Part shown: in pieces, positions 27,730 through 35,997 of the stretch | Position numbering within the stretch: the first letter of the stretch is position 1 | Layout of the letters: every line of letters starts with the position of its first letter | Source of the DNA: Ruminococcus sp. | Lineage (GTDB): Bacteria; Bacillota; Clostridia; Oscillospirales; Ruminococcaceae | DNA length: 64,000 nucleotides | Direction: 5' to 3' | NCBI GenBank assembly: GCA_017484095.1 | Contig: JAFUTU010000059.1 | Span: 38,949 to 102,948 of the forward strand | Made by a program: the position numbers and the translations under genes | The notes under the pieces: generated by a model | The model's database searches: none | Told to the model about the DNA's origin: nothing | Seen by the model: the letters and a program-made list of their open reading frames with translations, nothing else

Positions 27730-28557
27730 ATGGTCAGGTTAAGTGAATTTATTGGAGAACTTGTGTCGGATATTTCCGAAGCAAGAAGATTTGCAGATCA
27801 GAATTCTGCGTATTTAAGCCAAAGCTATCATGCAGACCCCTTTCTGAACGGAATGCCTGTGCCGCATTATACTATTGAAGAAGCGGAGCTGAAATTCCCT
27901 GTATCAGTGCTGAATGTAATATCAGAAAACCGTAGCAGAGAGTTTTACTCCACACTGATAGTAAGCGCTGTAAAGCTGAAGCTGCCGAGGATACTCGGGG
28001 CTAGGCTTGCGGATATGTACCTTAAAATGAAAAAGCGGGAGCTTACGGATCATCTGAAGGAAAAACAGGCTGAGTCTGATGAAGCAGCAGACAGATCGCT
28101 TTCTGAAAATCTTATAACGATAAGCGACGAGCTCAGGGATAAATATATAGAGTCTGCAAAGCGCATAACCGAAAGCGTAAGCGAGACTATGAGCGCCTTC
28201 TTGCGTGCCGCTAACTTTGAGGTAATAAAGCTGCTCGATATTAAAGACGAGTTTGTAAGACAGCTTAAATTGTCTTTGAGAGACGAACTGTCGTCATATT
28301 CCGAGGAGTTTCAGCCGATAACCGAGGATACCCTGAATGAATTCTCGGCAGAGATCGGTACTGCAATGTTCTTTGAATTCAAGCAGATGTCAGAAACAGA
28401 CAGAGGTGTTTTTATCGAAGCCAAGACCGGTAAGATGAATGAATATGGCAACAAAGACAATCAGATGTATATCACTCTTAAGATCAAGGAACAGGATCTT
28501 GACCTGATCGTTGACGATCTGAACGGAGACAAGCAGAGATTTTTATCTCTGAATTAA
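27730..28557 (+). CDS. uncharacterised partner protein of DUF2589
   Basis: 275 residues, start after GAGGTGAT and 15 bases behind the DUF2589 gene. The N-terminal 60 residues (LSEFIGELVSDISEARRFAD, then FLNGMPVPHYTIEEAELKFP) resemble, from memory, proteins commonly encoded next to DUF2589 genes. The middle is helical and highly charged (SDELRDKYIESAKRITESVS). The C-terminus is beta-rich (QMYITLKIKEQDLDLIVDDL). No catalytic motif or export signal. It is likely to interact with the DUF2589 protein (inference). Confidence 0.7.
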   Translation: MVRLSEFIGELVSDISEARRFADQNSAYLSQSYHADPFLNGMPVPHYTIEEAELKFPVSVLNVISENRSREFYSTLIVSAVKLKLPRILGARLADMYLKMKKRELTDHLKEKQAESDEAADRSLSENLITISDELRDKYIESAKRITESVSETMSAFLRAANFEVIKLLDIKDEFVRQLKLSLRDELSSYSEEFQPITEDTLNEFSAEIGTAMFFEFKQMSETDRGVFIEAKTGKMNEYGNKDNQMYITLKIKEQDLDLIVDDLNGDKQRFLSLN

Positions 28558-28570
28558 AAAGGAGCGCACT

Positions 28571-29119
28571 ATGATACTTATCCCGATATTAGAAAAGCTT
28601 GACGCTATAATGAGCGGCATAACAGAGCTTATCAATAAGCTGAATGCAAACGAGGCAGAACTCATTAAACTAAGTGTTGATATGGTAAAGGAGCTTGAAG
28701 ATATGTCTCAAAACTACCGCTTGCCTATACAGTCTCAGCTTGCAATAATACGGGGTAAGCTCATGTGCGGGCCTTCAAAACCAAACGAAACAATGAGCCG
28801 AAAGGATAGTAAAGCCTTGCACAAAAGGCATATTCTTTCACAGCTTGACGAGCTTAACAGATGCGTGCAGGAATATCTGGCAGACAGCCGTAAGGCGTTT
28901 TACGAATGCGAACGGCTTGCCTGTCAGGTCATAGTCAGGCTCATAGCCAAGGGCGTGCTTGATGAGTATACTGCGACAAATCTGAACGGAGAAAAGCTTA
29001 TGGAGCTTGCTGCCCGAGACAGCGAGCTTGCGCCTATAGTTGTTCATATCACCGGGCTGATAGGTGCGCTGAACACAAAGGTGATCTTTGATAAAACAAT
29101 GTCCCTTGCGGGACTTTAA
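28571..29119 (+). CDS. uncharacterised helical protein of the island operon
   Basis: 182 residues with AAGGAGCG before the ATG. The N-terminal 50 residues are heptad-like (LEKLDAIMSGITELINKLN), probably a coiled coil. The rest is helical, with Cys in MCGPSKP and ECERLACQ. I recognise no family. Spacing of 13 and 15 bases to its neighbours places it in the operon. Confidence 0.7.
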   Translation: MILIPILEKLDAIMSGITELINKLNANEAELIKLSVDMVKELEDMSQNYRLPIQSQLAIIRGKLMCGPSKPNETMSRKDSKALHKRHILSQLDELNRCVQEYLADSRKAFYECERLACQVIVRLIAKGVLDEYTATNLNGEKLMELAARDSELAPIVVHITGLIGALNTKVIFDKTMSLAGL

Positions 29120-29134
29120 AAAAGGAGAATAAAT

Positions 29135-30109
29135 ATGAAATATATCTTTTTACCATTCATTAATTCTAATGCAGGCAATGCATGGAGGCAGGAGCTTGAG
29201 GACAGCTTTATAAGCGGCGAGGGCTCAGATCTTACCGCGGAGATCAATAATATAAGAAGAGGAAAACAGGATTACATAAATCTGAGCGACTACTACCATG
29301 ATCTTCACGAAAAGAAAGCACAGCGGCAGAAGCTCTGGCTTGAAAGGCTTGCTTTGCAAACAGCTGCTGTATTTGATGATATGCTGAGAAGACTTTCAGA
29401 AGACGAGCGCGACCCTAAAAAAACAACGATCATCGCTGCGCTCCCGGAGTTCTTCTGGGTGGACATAAACGATAACCACAAGCATGAAGATGATATTATC
29501 AATTATCATAAGCCTGTCTATTCTGCTAACTTGATAAACTGTCTGCTTAACAAAAGTAATCCGCTTATGAGTCTTACAAACAGATACCATAATCTTATAT
29601 TCTTTGCAGGTACTGTCATGTGGAAATACATAGATGGTCTGGACAACAAGGATGAGAAGATATACAATACACTTATGATATTCGGCAGCGGAGAGATACA
29701 GGAGCTTTGGTCTAAGGCCAACATATCTACCATCGACGGCTTTTGCGACTGGAGTAAAAGCAAGGTCGTGAAGGACAAGACCGGGCACGGATCGACCAAT
29801 ACTGCTCCTGTCGTAACCTTCAACGAAAAGACCTTTGTCTATGATATATGTCTTGATTTTATACAGGGTAAGGACAAAATGCCGCTTTCAAGCGAGCTTT
29901 ACGAATCGGAGGCCGACGCTAATGTTCTGATCTGTGCAGGAATGTCCGTTGACTCAAACAAGGTCAAGGATATGCGTTCCAATATACTTTTCAGGTGTGA
30001 CGGAAACGGCTCGGACGGAACATTTGCCGAGATAACAGACCGCAGCGGAACACAGCTCGCAAAGCAGACAAACGACGTAATTATAGACAGACTTGAAACC
30101 ACAGTATAA
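29135..30109 (+). CDS. nitrilase-superfamily-like protein
   Basis: 324 residues, start after AAAGGAG. The arrangement suggests the carbon-nitrogen hydrolase fold: Glu105 in ALPEFFW, strand HNLIFFAGTVMW (152-163), YNTLMIFGSGE, candidate Lys208/210 in DWSKSKVVKDK, and Cys239 in FVYDICLDFIQGK, followed by ADANVLICAGMS (261-271). Glu-Lys-Cys is the catalytic triad of amidase/nitrilase enzymes, and ICLD is the usual nucleophile context. Similarity is distant, so this is an inference from motif order. A helical insertion of about 60 residues precedes the Glu. Substrate unknown. Confidence 0.6.
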   Translation: MKYIFLPFINSNAGNAWRQELEDSFISGEGSDLTAEINNIRRGKQDYINLSDYYHDLHEKKAQRQKLWLERLALQTAAVFDDMLRRLSEDERDPKKTTIIAALPEFFWVDINDNHKHEDDIINYHKPVYSANLINCLLNKSNPLMSLTNRYHNLIFFAGTVMWKYIDGLDNKDEKIYNTLMIFGSGEIQELWSKANISTIDGFCDWSKSKVVKDKTGHGSTNTAPVVTFNEKTFVYDICLDFIQGKDKMPLSSELYESEADANVLICAGMSVDSNKVKDMRSNILFRCDGNGSDGTFAEITDRSGTQLAKQTNDVIIDRLETTV

Positions 30110-30121
30110 GGAGGGATCACT

Positions 30122-30742
30122 ATGAGCATGGACAGTATGCTTGGAAAACGTTTGGGTAATTTTAATTCTTCCGGCTATAATGACGGGATCAGGGGTCAGT
30201 GCGTCTGGTATGTAAGAGGCAGAGGAAAAGAAAAGGTCGGAGTGGATACCGGCATAAGGGGAGATGCCAAAGCATGGTTCGCTCAGGCGAAGCACAAGGG
30301 CAGAGAGCCAAAAGGAGACAGCATAGCTTGCTTTAACAGCGGAAAATTCGGTCATGTTATTTATGTGGAAAGCATCGAAAGCGGCTTTGTGTACTATACT
30401 GAGGCCAATGCTAAGGGCACGAATAAAAACGGGTATATCTCAGTTGATGACGGAACGCTCAAAAAGCAGGCGATCAGTGCATTTAAGTCTCGCAAAGGGT
30501 ATCAGGGGTGCATTTATCTGCTCGAATATAAAAAGAAATCTCCGGGCTCAAACACGGCGAGAACCACAGCAGATCTGAATTATCGTGATAAGCCAGGCGG
30601 AAAAATAATCGGCACGCTGTCTAAGGGGACTATAGTGGAATATATTCCGGGCTACGAGAGCGAATGTGGCGGATATATCTGGATAAAGATACGTTACCGA
30701 AGCAAGGAATATTACGTTTCTAAAAAGTTTCTGGAGCTTTGA
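30122..30742 (+). CDS. CHAP-domain protein with C-terminal SH3-like domain
   Basis: 206 residues, start after AGGAGGG. Residues 20-135 look like a CHAP amidase/endopeptidase: Cys27 in RGQCVWYVRGR, His78 in FGHVIYVE, and Glu94/Asn96 as third residue. A bacterial SH3 domain covers about 145-206 (TTADLNYRDKPGGKIIGTLS). Such proteins cut peptidoglycan in phage endolysins and autolysins. There is no signal peptide, so release would need lysis, a holin or another route. It ends the tightly packed part of the operon. Confidence 0.8.
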   Translation: MSMDSMLGKRLGNFNSSGYNDGIRGQCVWYVRGRGKEKVGVDTGIRGDAKAWFAQAKHKGREPKGDSIACFNSGKFGHVIYVESIESGFVYYTEANAKGTNKNGYISVDDGTLKKQAISAFKSRKGYQGCIYLLEYKKKSPGSNTARTTADLNYRDKPGGKIIGTLSKGTIVEYIPGYESECGGYIWIKIRYRSKEYYVSKKFLEL

Positions 30743-30748
30743 CAGGTC

Positions 30749-31081
30749 ATGACTACTGATAGCATAAAGCTTTTCAGGGCTCACAGAAGAAAGTTTTTAG
30801 AAATAAAGGGGAAGTTATTCTCTGAAAAGCGTTATAGCTTTCAAAACGGAGAGCTTTGCTCAATAACTCTGCTTGATATTGAACTTTCTGCAATACGAAA
30901 AAAGCTGAATACAGCGGGCTGTACCCTTCAATGTAAAAACTGCTATATATTGAAACATTTTGACCGTATTGAGATGAATGGTGCAATAAAACCGATCAGG
31001 GCAAGAGACATCTGCATTATCCTATACGATAGTAAAATGTTGAGCAATTCCTGTGCGGCTGTTATTAGCTTTGTTCCATAA
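30749..31081 (+). CDS. small hypothetical protein (doubtful)
   Basis: 110 residues beginning 6 bases after the CHAP gene stop codon. It has no clear ribosome site, so it would depend on translational coupling. It contains CKNC and a hydrophobic C-terminus (DICIILYDSKMLSNSCAAVI). No family recognised. It may be the last operon gene or a non-coding frame. Confidence 0.42.
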   Translation: MTTDSIKLFRAHRRKFLEIKGKLFSEKRYSFQNGELCSITLLDIELSAIRKKLNTAGCTLQCKNCYILKHFDRIEMNGAIKPIRARDICIILYDSKMLSNSCAAVISFVP

Positions 31082-31337
31082 AAAATATAAGGAAATATTA
31101 CTAGTTTATGTATGACAGTATAAAGGTTTTCAAGCACGGCCGATCCATGAGATCACCATTGTAATCATTGATGTGCATATTAGCCGCATACTCCCGAATG
31201 TGCCGATTTCCTTCTTTGTAGAGCATACTAACTAACAGTTGCTTTTTCCTCAATGCGTCAGCCAGCTTTTTGTCTGTGTTAAAGTCATCGGGAAGATCGA
31301 GCTTCAGAATTATTATATTGATTATACCATCAGATAT
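31082..31337. other. right edge of the island, no confident gene
   Basis: An AT-rich stretch. A minus-strand frame of 85 codons (31101-31358) begins inside a hairpin arm and lacks a ribosome site, so I do not call it. Confidence 0.4.
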
Positions 31338-31381
31338 AAACAAGCCGTGATACTGCAAACGTCGGTATCACGGCTTGTTTT
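31338..31381. terminator. perfect 16-bp hairpin closing the island (likely bidirectional terminator)
   Basis: AAACAAGCCGTGATAC (31338-31353) pairs exactly with GTATCACGGCTTGTTT (31365-31380) around an 11-base loop. The A/T-rich arm ends suit termination on both strands. Confidence 0.75.
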
Positions 31382-31428
31382 ACTCGCTGTATTGTCTGTT
31401 TTGATTGTTTGACCAGAAAAACTTTTTT

Positions 31429-31500
31429 ATCGTTCATCCCCCCTGTGGGGAGAGGGTGAACGTTGAGTTTAAACCTATTAAATGGTAACGCTGTGCGGAA
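31429..31500 (-). repeat. family B dispersed repeat, copy 1 (minus orientation)
   Basis: On the minus strand: TTCCGCACAGCGTTACC, then ATTTAATAGGTTTAAAC, then a hairpin CGTTCACCC...GGGATGAACG (31431-31463). The order matches copies at 33896, 56413, 58333 (minus) and 58725. Confidence 0.6.
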
Positions 31501-31517
31501 TTTTTGTCTCACCCATC

Positions 31518-31546
31518 TTTACTTTTGATGAATTATGTGCTATAAT
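31518..31546 (+). promoter_or_regulatory. promoter of the iorA operon
   Basis: TTTACT (31518-31523), a 17-bp spacer ending TGTGC, TATAAT (31541-31546). It is similar in sequence to the promoter blocks at 10568 and 58529. Confidence 0.72.
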
Positions 31547-31624
31547 AATATAGTATGTACAGATTTTTTGCGGGAATGGCGGATTTTTCCTGCATATACT
31601 AAACCGAAAGGAAAGATAAGATTT

Positions 31625-33352
31625 ATGAAAAAACTAATGCTTGGAAACGAAGCCTTCGCAAGAGGACTTTATGAGGCAGGCTGTAAGATCGTATCCTCTT
31701 ATCCGGGAACTCCTTCAACGGAGATAACTGAGGAGATCGCAAAGTACGATGAGGTCTATGCCGAGTGGGCACCTAATGAGAAGGTGGCTATGGAGGTAGC
31801 TCTCGGTGCATCTATCGGCGGAGCAAGATCGTTCTGCGGAATGAAGCACGTTGGTCTCAATGTTGCAGCGGACCCGCTCTACACAGCAGGCTATACAGGT
31901 GTAACGGGCGGAATGGTAATAGCCGTTGCTGATGACCCCGGAATGCATTCATCACAGAATGAGCAGGATTCCAGACACCATGCTATCGCTTCAAAGACAC
32001 TTATGATAGAGCCTTCAGATTCAGGCGAATGTAAAGAGTTTGCAAAGGCAGCCTTTGATCTCTCGGAAAAGTTCGATTCTCCGGTGATAGTCAGGCTCTC
32101 TACCAGAGTTTCTCACTCACAGTCAGCAGTTGAGCTTTGTGACAGAGAAGAGCACGCCCTTGTTCCTTATGAGAAAAAGGCAGCTAAATATGTAATGATG
32201 CCGGGCAACGCTATCAAGCGCCACCCTGTTGTTGAGGATAAGCTCGCTGCTGCTGCAGAGTATGCAGAGACCTCACCCCTCAACAAGCTTGAGATAAACG
32301 ATACCTCTATCGGTGTTATCACTTCCGGTATCTCATACCAGTATGCTAAAGAGGCTCTCGGCACCAAGGCTTCTTACTTGAAGCTTGGCTGGGTCAACCC
32401 TATGCCGACACAGATAATAAAAGACTTCGCCGAGAAGTGCGATAAGGTCTATGTTATTGAAGAGCTTGACGGCATAATAGAAGCTCACTGCAACAGCATC
32501 GGAGTAGATGTTACAGGTAAAGAGCTCTTCGGATACATAGGTGAGATATCCCAGACTATCGTAGCTGAAAAGATACTGGACATCAAGCCTGAGTATAAGA
32601 CCTTTGATGAGCCCGTACCCGTAAGACCTCCGGTAATGTGCGCAGGATGTCCTCACAGAGGACTGTTCTACTGCCTGTCTAAGCTAGGTGTTACAGTATC
32701 GGGAGATATCGGCTGTTATACTCTTGGTGCAACACCACCGCTTTGCGCTATGGATACTACTATCTGTATGGGTGCATCTATCAGTGGACTTCACGGCTTC
32801 AACAAGGCAAGGGGAGCTGAAAGCGAAAAGAAGAGCGTTGCCGTTATTGGTGATTCTACCTTTATGCACAGCGGTATGACAGGTCTTGTCAATGTTGCGT
32901 ACAATGCATCAAATTCTACCGTCATAATCCTTGACAACTCTATCACAGGTATGACAGGCCACCAGCAGAACCCCACCACAGGAAAGAACCTTAAAGGCGA
33001 CCCTGCATACGCGGTAGATCTTGAAGCACTCTGCCATGCGCTCGGTATCAATAGCGTAAGAGTTGTAGACCCATACCACATGGCTGAGACCGAAGCCGTT
33101 ATCAAGGAAGAGCTTGCCAAGGAGGAGCCAAGCGTTATCATTTCAAGACGTCCGTGCGCTCTTCTCAAATATGTAAAGCATAAGCCTGCCCTCAAAGTCG
33201 ATGCAGACAAGTGCGTAGGCTGCAAGCAGTGCCTTAAAGTAGGATGTCCTGCTATCTCGATGAAGGACGGCAAGAGCGTCATCGACCATACCCAGTGCGT
33301 AGGCTGCGGCATCTGTACAGAGATGTGCAAGCTGAATGCTATCGTAGAATAG
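31625..33352 (+). CDS. iorA: indolepyruvate ferredoxin oxidoreductase, alpha subunit
   Basis: 575 residues from the ATG at 31625 (MKKLMLGNEAFARG), with AAAGGAAAG upstream. The pyrimidine-binding domain (SSYPGTPSTEITEEIA) is followed by the TPP-binding domain (SGDIGCYTLG; GDSTFMHSGMTG). At the C-terminus are two 4Fe-4S clusters (CVGCKQCLKVGCPA, CVGCGICTEMCKL). It oxidises aryl-pyruvates from aromatic amino acids to aryl-acetyl-CoA with ferredoxin. The beta subunit follows at 34016. Confidence 0.95.
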   Translation: MKKLMLGNEAFARGLYEAGCKIVSSYPGTPSTEITEEIAKYDEVYAEWAPNEKVAMEVALGASIGGARSFCGMKHVGLNVAADPLYTAGYTGVTGGMVIAVADDPGMHSSQNEQDSRHHAIASKTLMIEPSDSGECKEFAKAAFDLSEKFDSPVIVRLSTRVSHSQSAVELCDREEHALVPYEKKAAKYVMMPGNAIKRHPVVEDKLAAAAEYAETSPLNKLEINDTSIGVITSGISYQYAKEALGTKASYLKLGWVNPMPTQIIKDFAEKCDKVYVIEELDGIIEAHCNSIGVDVTGKELFGYIGEISQTIVAEKILDIKPEYKTFDEPVPVRPPVMCAGCPHRGLFYCLSKLGVTVSGDIGCYTLGATPPLCAMDTTICMGASISGLHGFNKARGAESEKKSVAVIGDSTFMHSGMTGLVNVAYNASNSTVIILDNSITGMTGHQQNPTTGKNLKGDPAYAVDLEALCHALGINSVRVVDPYHMAETEAVIKEELAKEEPSVIISRRPCALLKYVKHKPALKVDADKCVGCKQCLKVGCPAISMKDGKSVIDHTQCVGCGICTEMCKLNAIVE

Positions 33353-33361
33353 GAGAGCGTA

Positions 33362-33682
33362 ATGAGCTTTGTAAAGACAATTCTGCGCCTTCTTTTGATA
33401 GGGGTCGGTTTAGACTTAGTTGTCTGGGGCTCATGGTTTGCCTACTACTATATAACAGCTTTTCTGCTATTGGCAGGTTCAGGTGCGGGTATTGCAGTCT
33501 GGCAGTCCAAAATTCTGCTCGAAGAAGATTCTTTAAGACAATGCCGCAAGGTTGTAAGCGATCCCGATTATAAGAGATCTGCTGTCATGACAGTGGCTGT
33601 GTATTCGCTGTCAGTGCTTTTTGCGCTGAGCTGCGCTGCAGGTATCGATATTATACTTTCTTACTTTGTAAAACTTAGATAG
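33362..33682 (+). CDS. small membrane protein between iorA and iorB
   Basis: 106 residues with three hydrophobic segments (about 5-25, 27-48 and 77-102) separated by a charged loop. Start after AGGAGAG, 10 bases behind iorA. No recognised family. Confidence 0.65.
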   Translation: MSFVKTILRLLLIGVGLDLVVWGSWFAYYYITAFLLLAGSGAGIAVWQSKILLEEDSLRQCRKVVSDPDYKRSAVMTVAVYSLSVLFALSCAAGIDIILSYFVKLR

Positions 33683-33689
33683 GAGGTCG

Positions 33690-33842
33690 ATGATGGCGCT
33701 ATTTGGCGATAATTTATTCGTTACTATCCTCATCGTCTGTCCCTTTCTTATAGTGGCGGCGTTCACTCTGCCGATAATACTTGTAAGATATCTGCGGGGC
33801 GATTTCAGGGATAAAGAAGACGAAAATGACAAGGACAAATAA
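33690..33842 (+). CDS. 50-residue single-span membrane protein
   Basis: Starts MMALFGDNLF and has AGGAGG just upstream; the second ATG at 33693 is equally likely. One membrane segment (about 9-33), then a charged tail DFRDKEDENDKDK. It is co-directional with the previous small membrane protein, 8 bases away. Function unknown. Confidence 0.65.
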   Translation: MMALFGDNLFVTILIVCPFLIVAAFTLPIILVRYLRGDFRDKEDENDKDK

Positions 33843-33863
33843 GTTTCTGTGGTTTTCAGAAAC
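33843..33863 (+). terminator. small hairpin after the membrane protein pair
   Basis: GTTTCTG pairs with CAGAAAC around a 7-base loop directly after the stop codon. It lacks a T run. Confidence 0.35.
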
Positions 33864-33895
33864 TGCCGCATATTAAGCAAATTACTTTTTGTTTC

Positions 33896-33972
33896 AAGGT
33901 TCGCGCAGCGTTACTCTTGAAAAGTCAAAAGCAAAAAACTCCCCCTTCCCTCAGGGAAGGGCGGAGCTGATG
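33896..33972 (+). repeat. family B dispersed repeat, copy 2
   Basis: GGTTCGCGCAGCGTTACTC followed by an A-rich segment and a palindrome CCCTTCCCTCAGGGAAGGG (33951-33969). It lies between the small membrane genes and iorB. Confidence 0.6.
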
Positions 33973-34015
33973 AGTGTTCCGTATATTCTTTTGCGGGAAA
34001 GGGGAATTATAAAAA

Positions 34016-34597
34016 ATGGAAACTAGATCGATAATGATAGTGGGCGTCGGCGGACAGGGTTCGCTGCTTGCGTCTCGTATAATCGGAAATGTTCTGCTCT
34101 CACAGAACTATGACGTTAAAGTCTCCGAGGTACACGGAATGAGCCAGAGAGGCGGCTCGGTTGTTACATATGTAAAGTACGGCGATGATGTTGCGTCTCC
34201 CGTAGTTGAAAAGGGCGAGGCTGATATCATCATCAGCTTTGAGCAGCTTGAGGCAGCAAGATATGTGCAGTTCCTAAAAAAGGGAGGTCATATCGTTACC
34301 TCAACTCAGCAGATAGACCCTATGCCTGTTATCACAGGCGCTGCAAAATATCCTGAGGACATTATCCCGAAGCTTAAAGCCAAGGGCGTTGATGTTATCG
34401 CGGTTGATGCGCTTACTCTTGCAGAGCAGGCAGGTACATCAAAGGCATCGAACGTTGTGCTTATGGGCGTTGTGTCAACAAAGATGCAGTTTGATGAGGA
34501 CGTGTGGCAGAGGGCTCTGGAGCAGTGCGTTCCGCCGAAGTTCTTAGAGCTTAACAAGAAAGCGTTTGCTCTCGGCAGGGAAGCTGCCGCAGAATAA
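34016..34597 (+). CDS. iorB: indolepyruvate ferredoxin oxidoreductase, beta subunit
   Basis: 193 residues. The gamma-type domain starts with IMIVGVGGQGSLLASRI and contains SEVHGMSQRGGSVVT, the usual IorB motifs. It forms the functional enzyme with IorA. The gap of about 660 bases from iorA, holding two membrane genes and a repeat, is unusual because iorAB are usually adjacent. Confidence 0.93.
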   Translation: METRSIMIVGVGGQGSLLASRIIGNVLLSQNYDVKVSEVHGMSQRGGSVVTYVKYGDDVASPVVEKGEADIIISFEQLEAARYVQFLKKGGHIVTSTQQIDPMPVITGAAKYPEDIIPKLKAKGVDVIAVDALTLAEQAGTSKASNVVLMGVVSTKMQFDEDVWQRALEQCVPPKFLELNKKAFALGREAAAE

Positions 34598-34670
34598 ACA
34601 GGGCATTAAGCTCAGTATAGTATAGACGCTCGGCGTTTATCGTTTAGATCACAAGGAGGTGTGTGTTCCG

Positions 34671-35984
34671 ATGGCAAAATATTGGAACGAAAAAGTTGAA
34701 TGTATGTCCCGCGAGGACATGATCGAGCTTCAGAATGAGAAGCTCGTCAAGCAGGTGAGACACGTATGGGATAATGTGCCTTACTACAAAAAGCTGATGG
34801 AAGAAAAAGGCGTAACTCCCGATGACATCAAGTCTATCGACGACCTGCACAAGCTGCCGTTCCTTAAAAAGGACGACCTTCGTGAGTGTTATCCTTATGG
34901 CCTGCTCGCAGTTCCGCTCAAGGATTGCGTAAGGATACAGTCCACCAGTGGAACCACAGGAAAGAGAGTTGTTGCCTTCTACACCCAGAATGACGTTGAT
35001 CTCTGGGATGATTGCTGCGCAAGAGCTATCACGGCTGCAGGCGGCACAAATGAGGACGTTTGCCAGGTAGCTTACGGCTACGGTCTGTTTACAGGCGGCC
35101 CCGGACTTAACGGCGGCTCTCATAAGGTAGGCTGCCTTACACTGCCTATGTCATCAGGCAATACCGAGAGACAGATACAGTTTATGAGAGACCTTAACGC
35201 TACCATTCTCTGCTGTACACCGTCTTATGCGGCTTATATCGGTGAGACTCTCCGCGATATGGGTTATACTCCAGATGATATCAGCCTGAAAGCAGGCATC
35301 TTCGGCGCTGAGCCATGGACAGAGGAAATGCGTCATGAGATCGAAAAGAGCCTTGGTATAAAGGCGTATGACATCTATGGCCTTACTGAGACCAGCGGCC
35401 CCGGCGTATCGTTCGAGTGCTCCGAGCAGACAGGTATGCATATCAATGAAGACCACTTTATTGCAGAGATCATCGACCCCGATACGGGTGAGGTTCTCCC
35501 CGAAGGCTCAAAGGGCGAGCTTGTGTTCACAAGCCTTGATAAAGAAGCATTCCCTCTCCTCAGATACAGAACAAGAGATATCTGCGTTCTCACAAGAGGT
35601 AGGTGCTCATGCGGAAGAACACTTGTCAAAATGACAAAGCCTATGGGCAGAAGCGACGATATGCTCATCATCAAGGGCGTAAATGTGTTCCCGTCACAGA
35701 TAGAGACCGTGCTTCTTAAAGACTTCGGCGCAACACCTAACTATCAGATCGTTGTTGACAGAGTAGGTACTACTGATACATTCGAGATCAAGGTAGAGCT
35801 TTCTGACAATATGGTAAGCGATACTATCAAGTCTGTAGAAGCGCTTGAGAAGAAGCTCAGTGCCGATATCCAGCAGATACTCGGTATCAGAGCAAAGATC
35901 ACTCTCTGCGAGCCTAAGTCTATTCCTCGTTCCGAGGGCAAGGCTGTAAGAGTTATCGATAAGAGAAAAGTCTATAACGTATAA
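34671..35984 (+). CDS. phenylacetate-CoA ligase family protein
   Basis: 437 residues from the ATG at 34671 (MAKYWNEKVE), with AAGGAGGT upstream. The AMP-binding motif IQSTSGTTGKRVV is near residue 90, YGLTETSGPG near 240, and a C-terminal lid follows. It activates aryl acids to CoA thioesters, or, running backwards with IorAB, makes ATP and the free acid from aryl-acetyl-CoA. The context with iorAB and an ACT protein fits aromatic amino acid metabolism. Confidence 0.92.
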   Translation: MAKYWNEKVECMSREDMIELQNEKLVKQVRHVWDNVPYYKKLMEEKGVTPDDIKSIDDLHKLPFLKKDDLRECYPYGLLAVPLKDCVRIQSTSGTTGKRVVAFYTQNDVDLWDDCCARAITAAGGTNEDVCQVAYGYGLFTGGPGLNGGSHKVGCLTLPMSSGNTERQIQFMRDLNATILCCTPSYAAYIGETLRDMGYTPDDISLKAGIFGAEPWTEEMRHEIEKSLGIKAYDIYGLTETSGPGVSFECSEQTGMHINEDHFIAEIIDPDTGEVLPEGSKGELVFTSLDKEAFPLLRYRTRDICVLTRGRCSCGRTLVKMTKPMGRSDDMLIIKGVNVFPSQIETVLLKDFGATPNYQIVVDRVGTTDTFEIKVELSDNMVSDTIKSVEALEKKLSADIQQILGIRAKITLCEPKSIPRSEGKAVRVIDKRKVYNV

Positions 35985-35997
35985 GGAGGATGCCGTC

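Noticed and set aside
31101..31358. 85-codon minus-strand open frame next to the island
   Set aside because: Its start lies in the arm of the 16-bp hairpin, no ribosome site is present, and I see no known motif.
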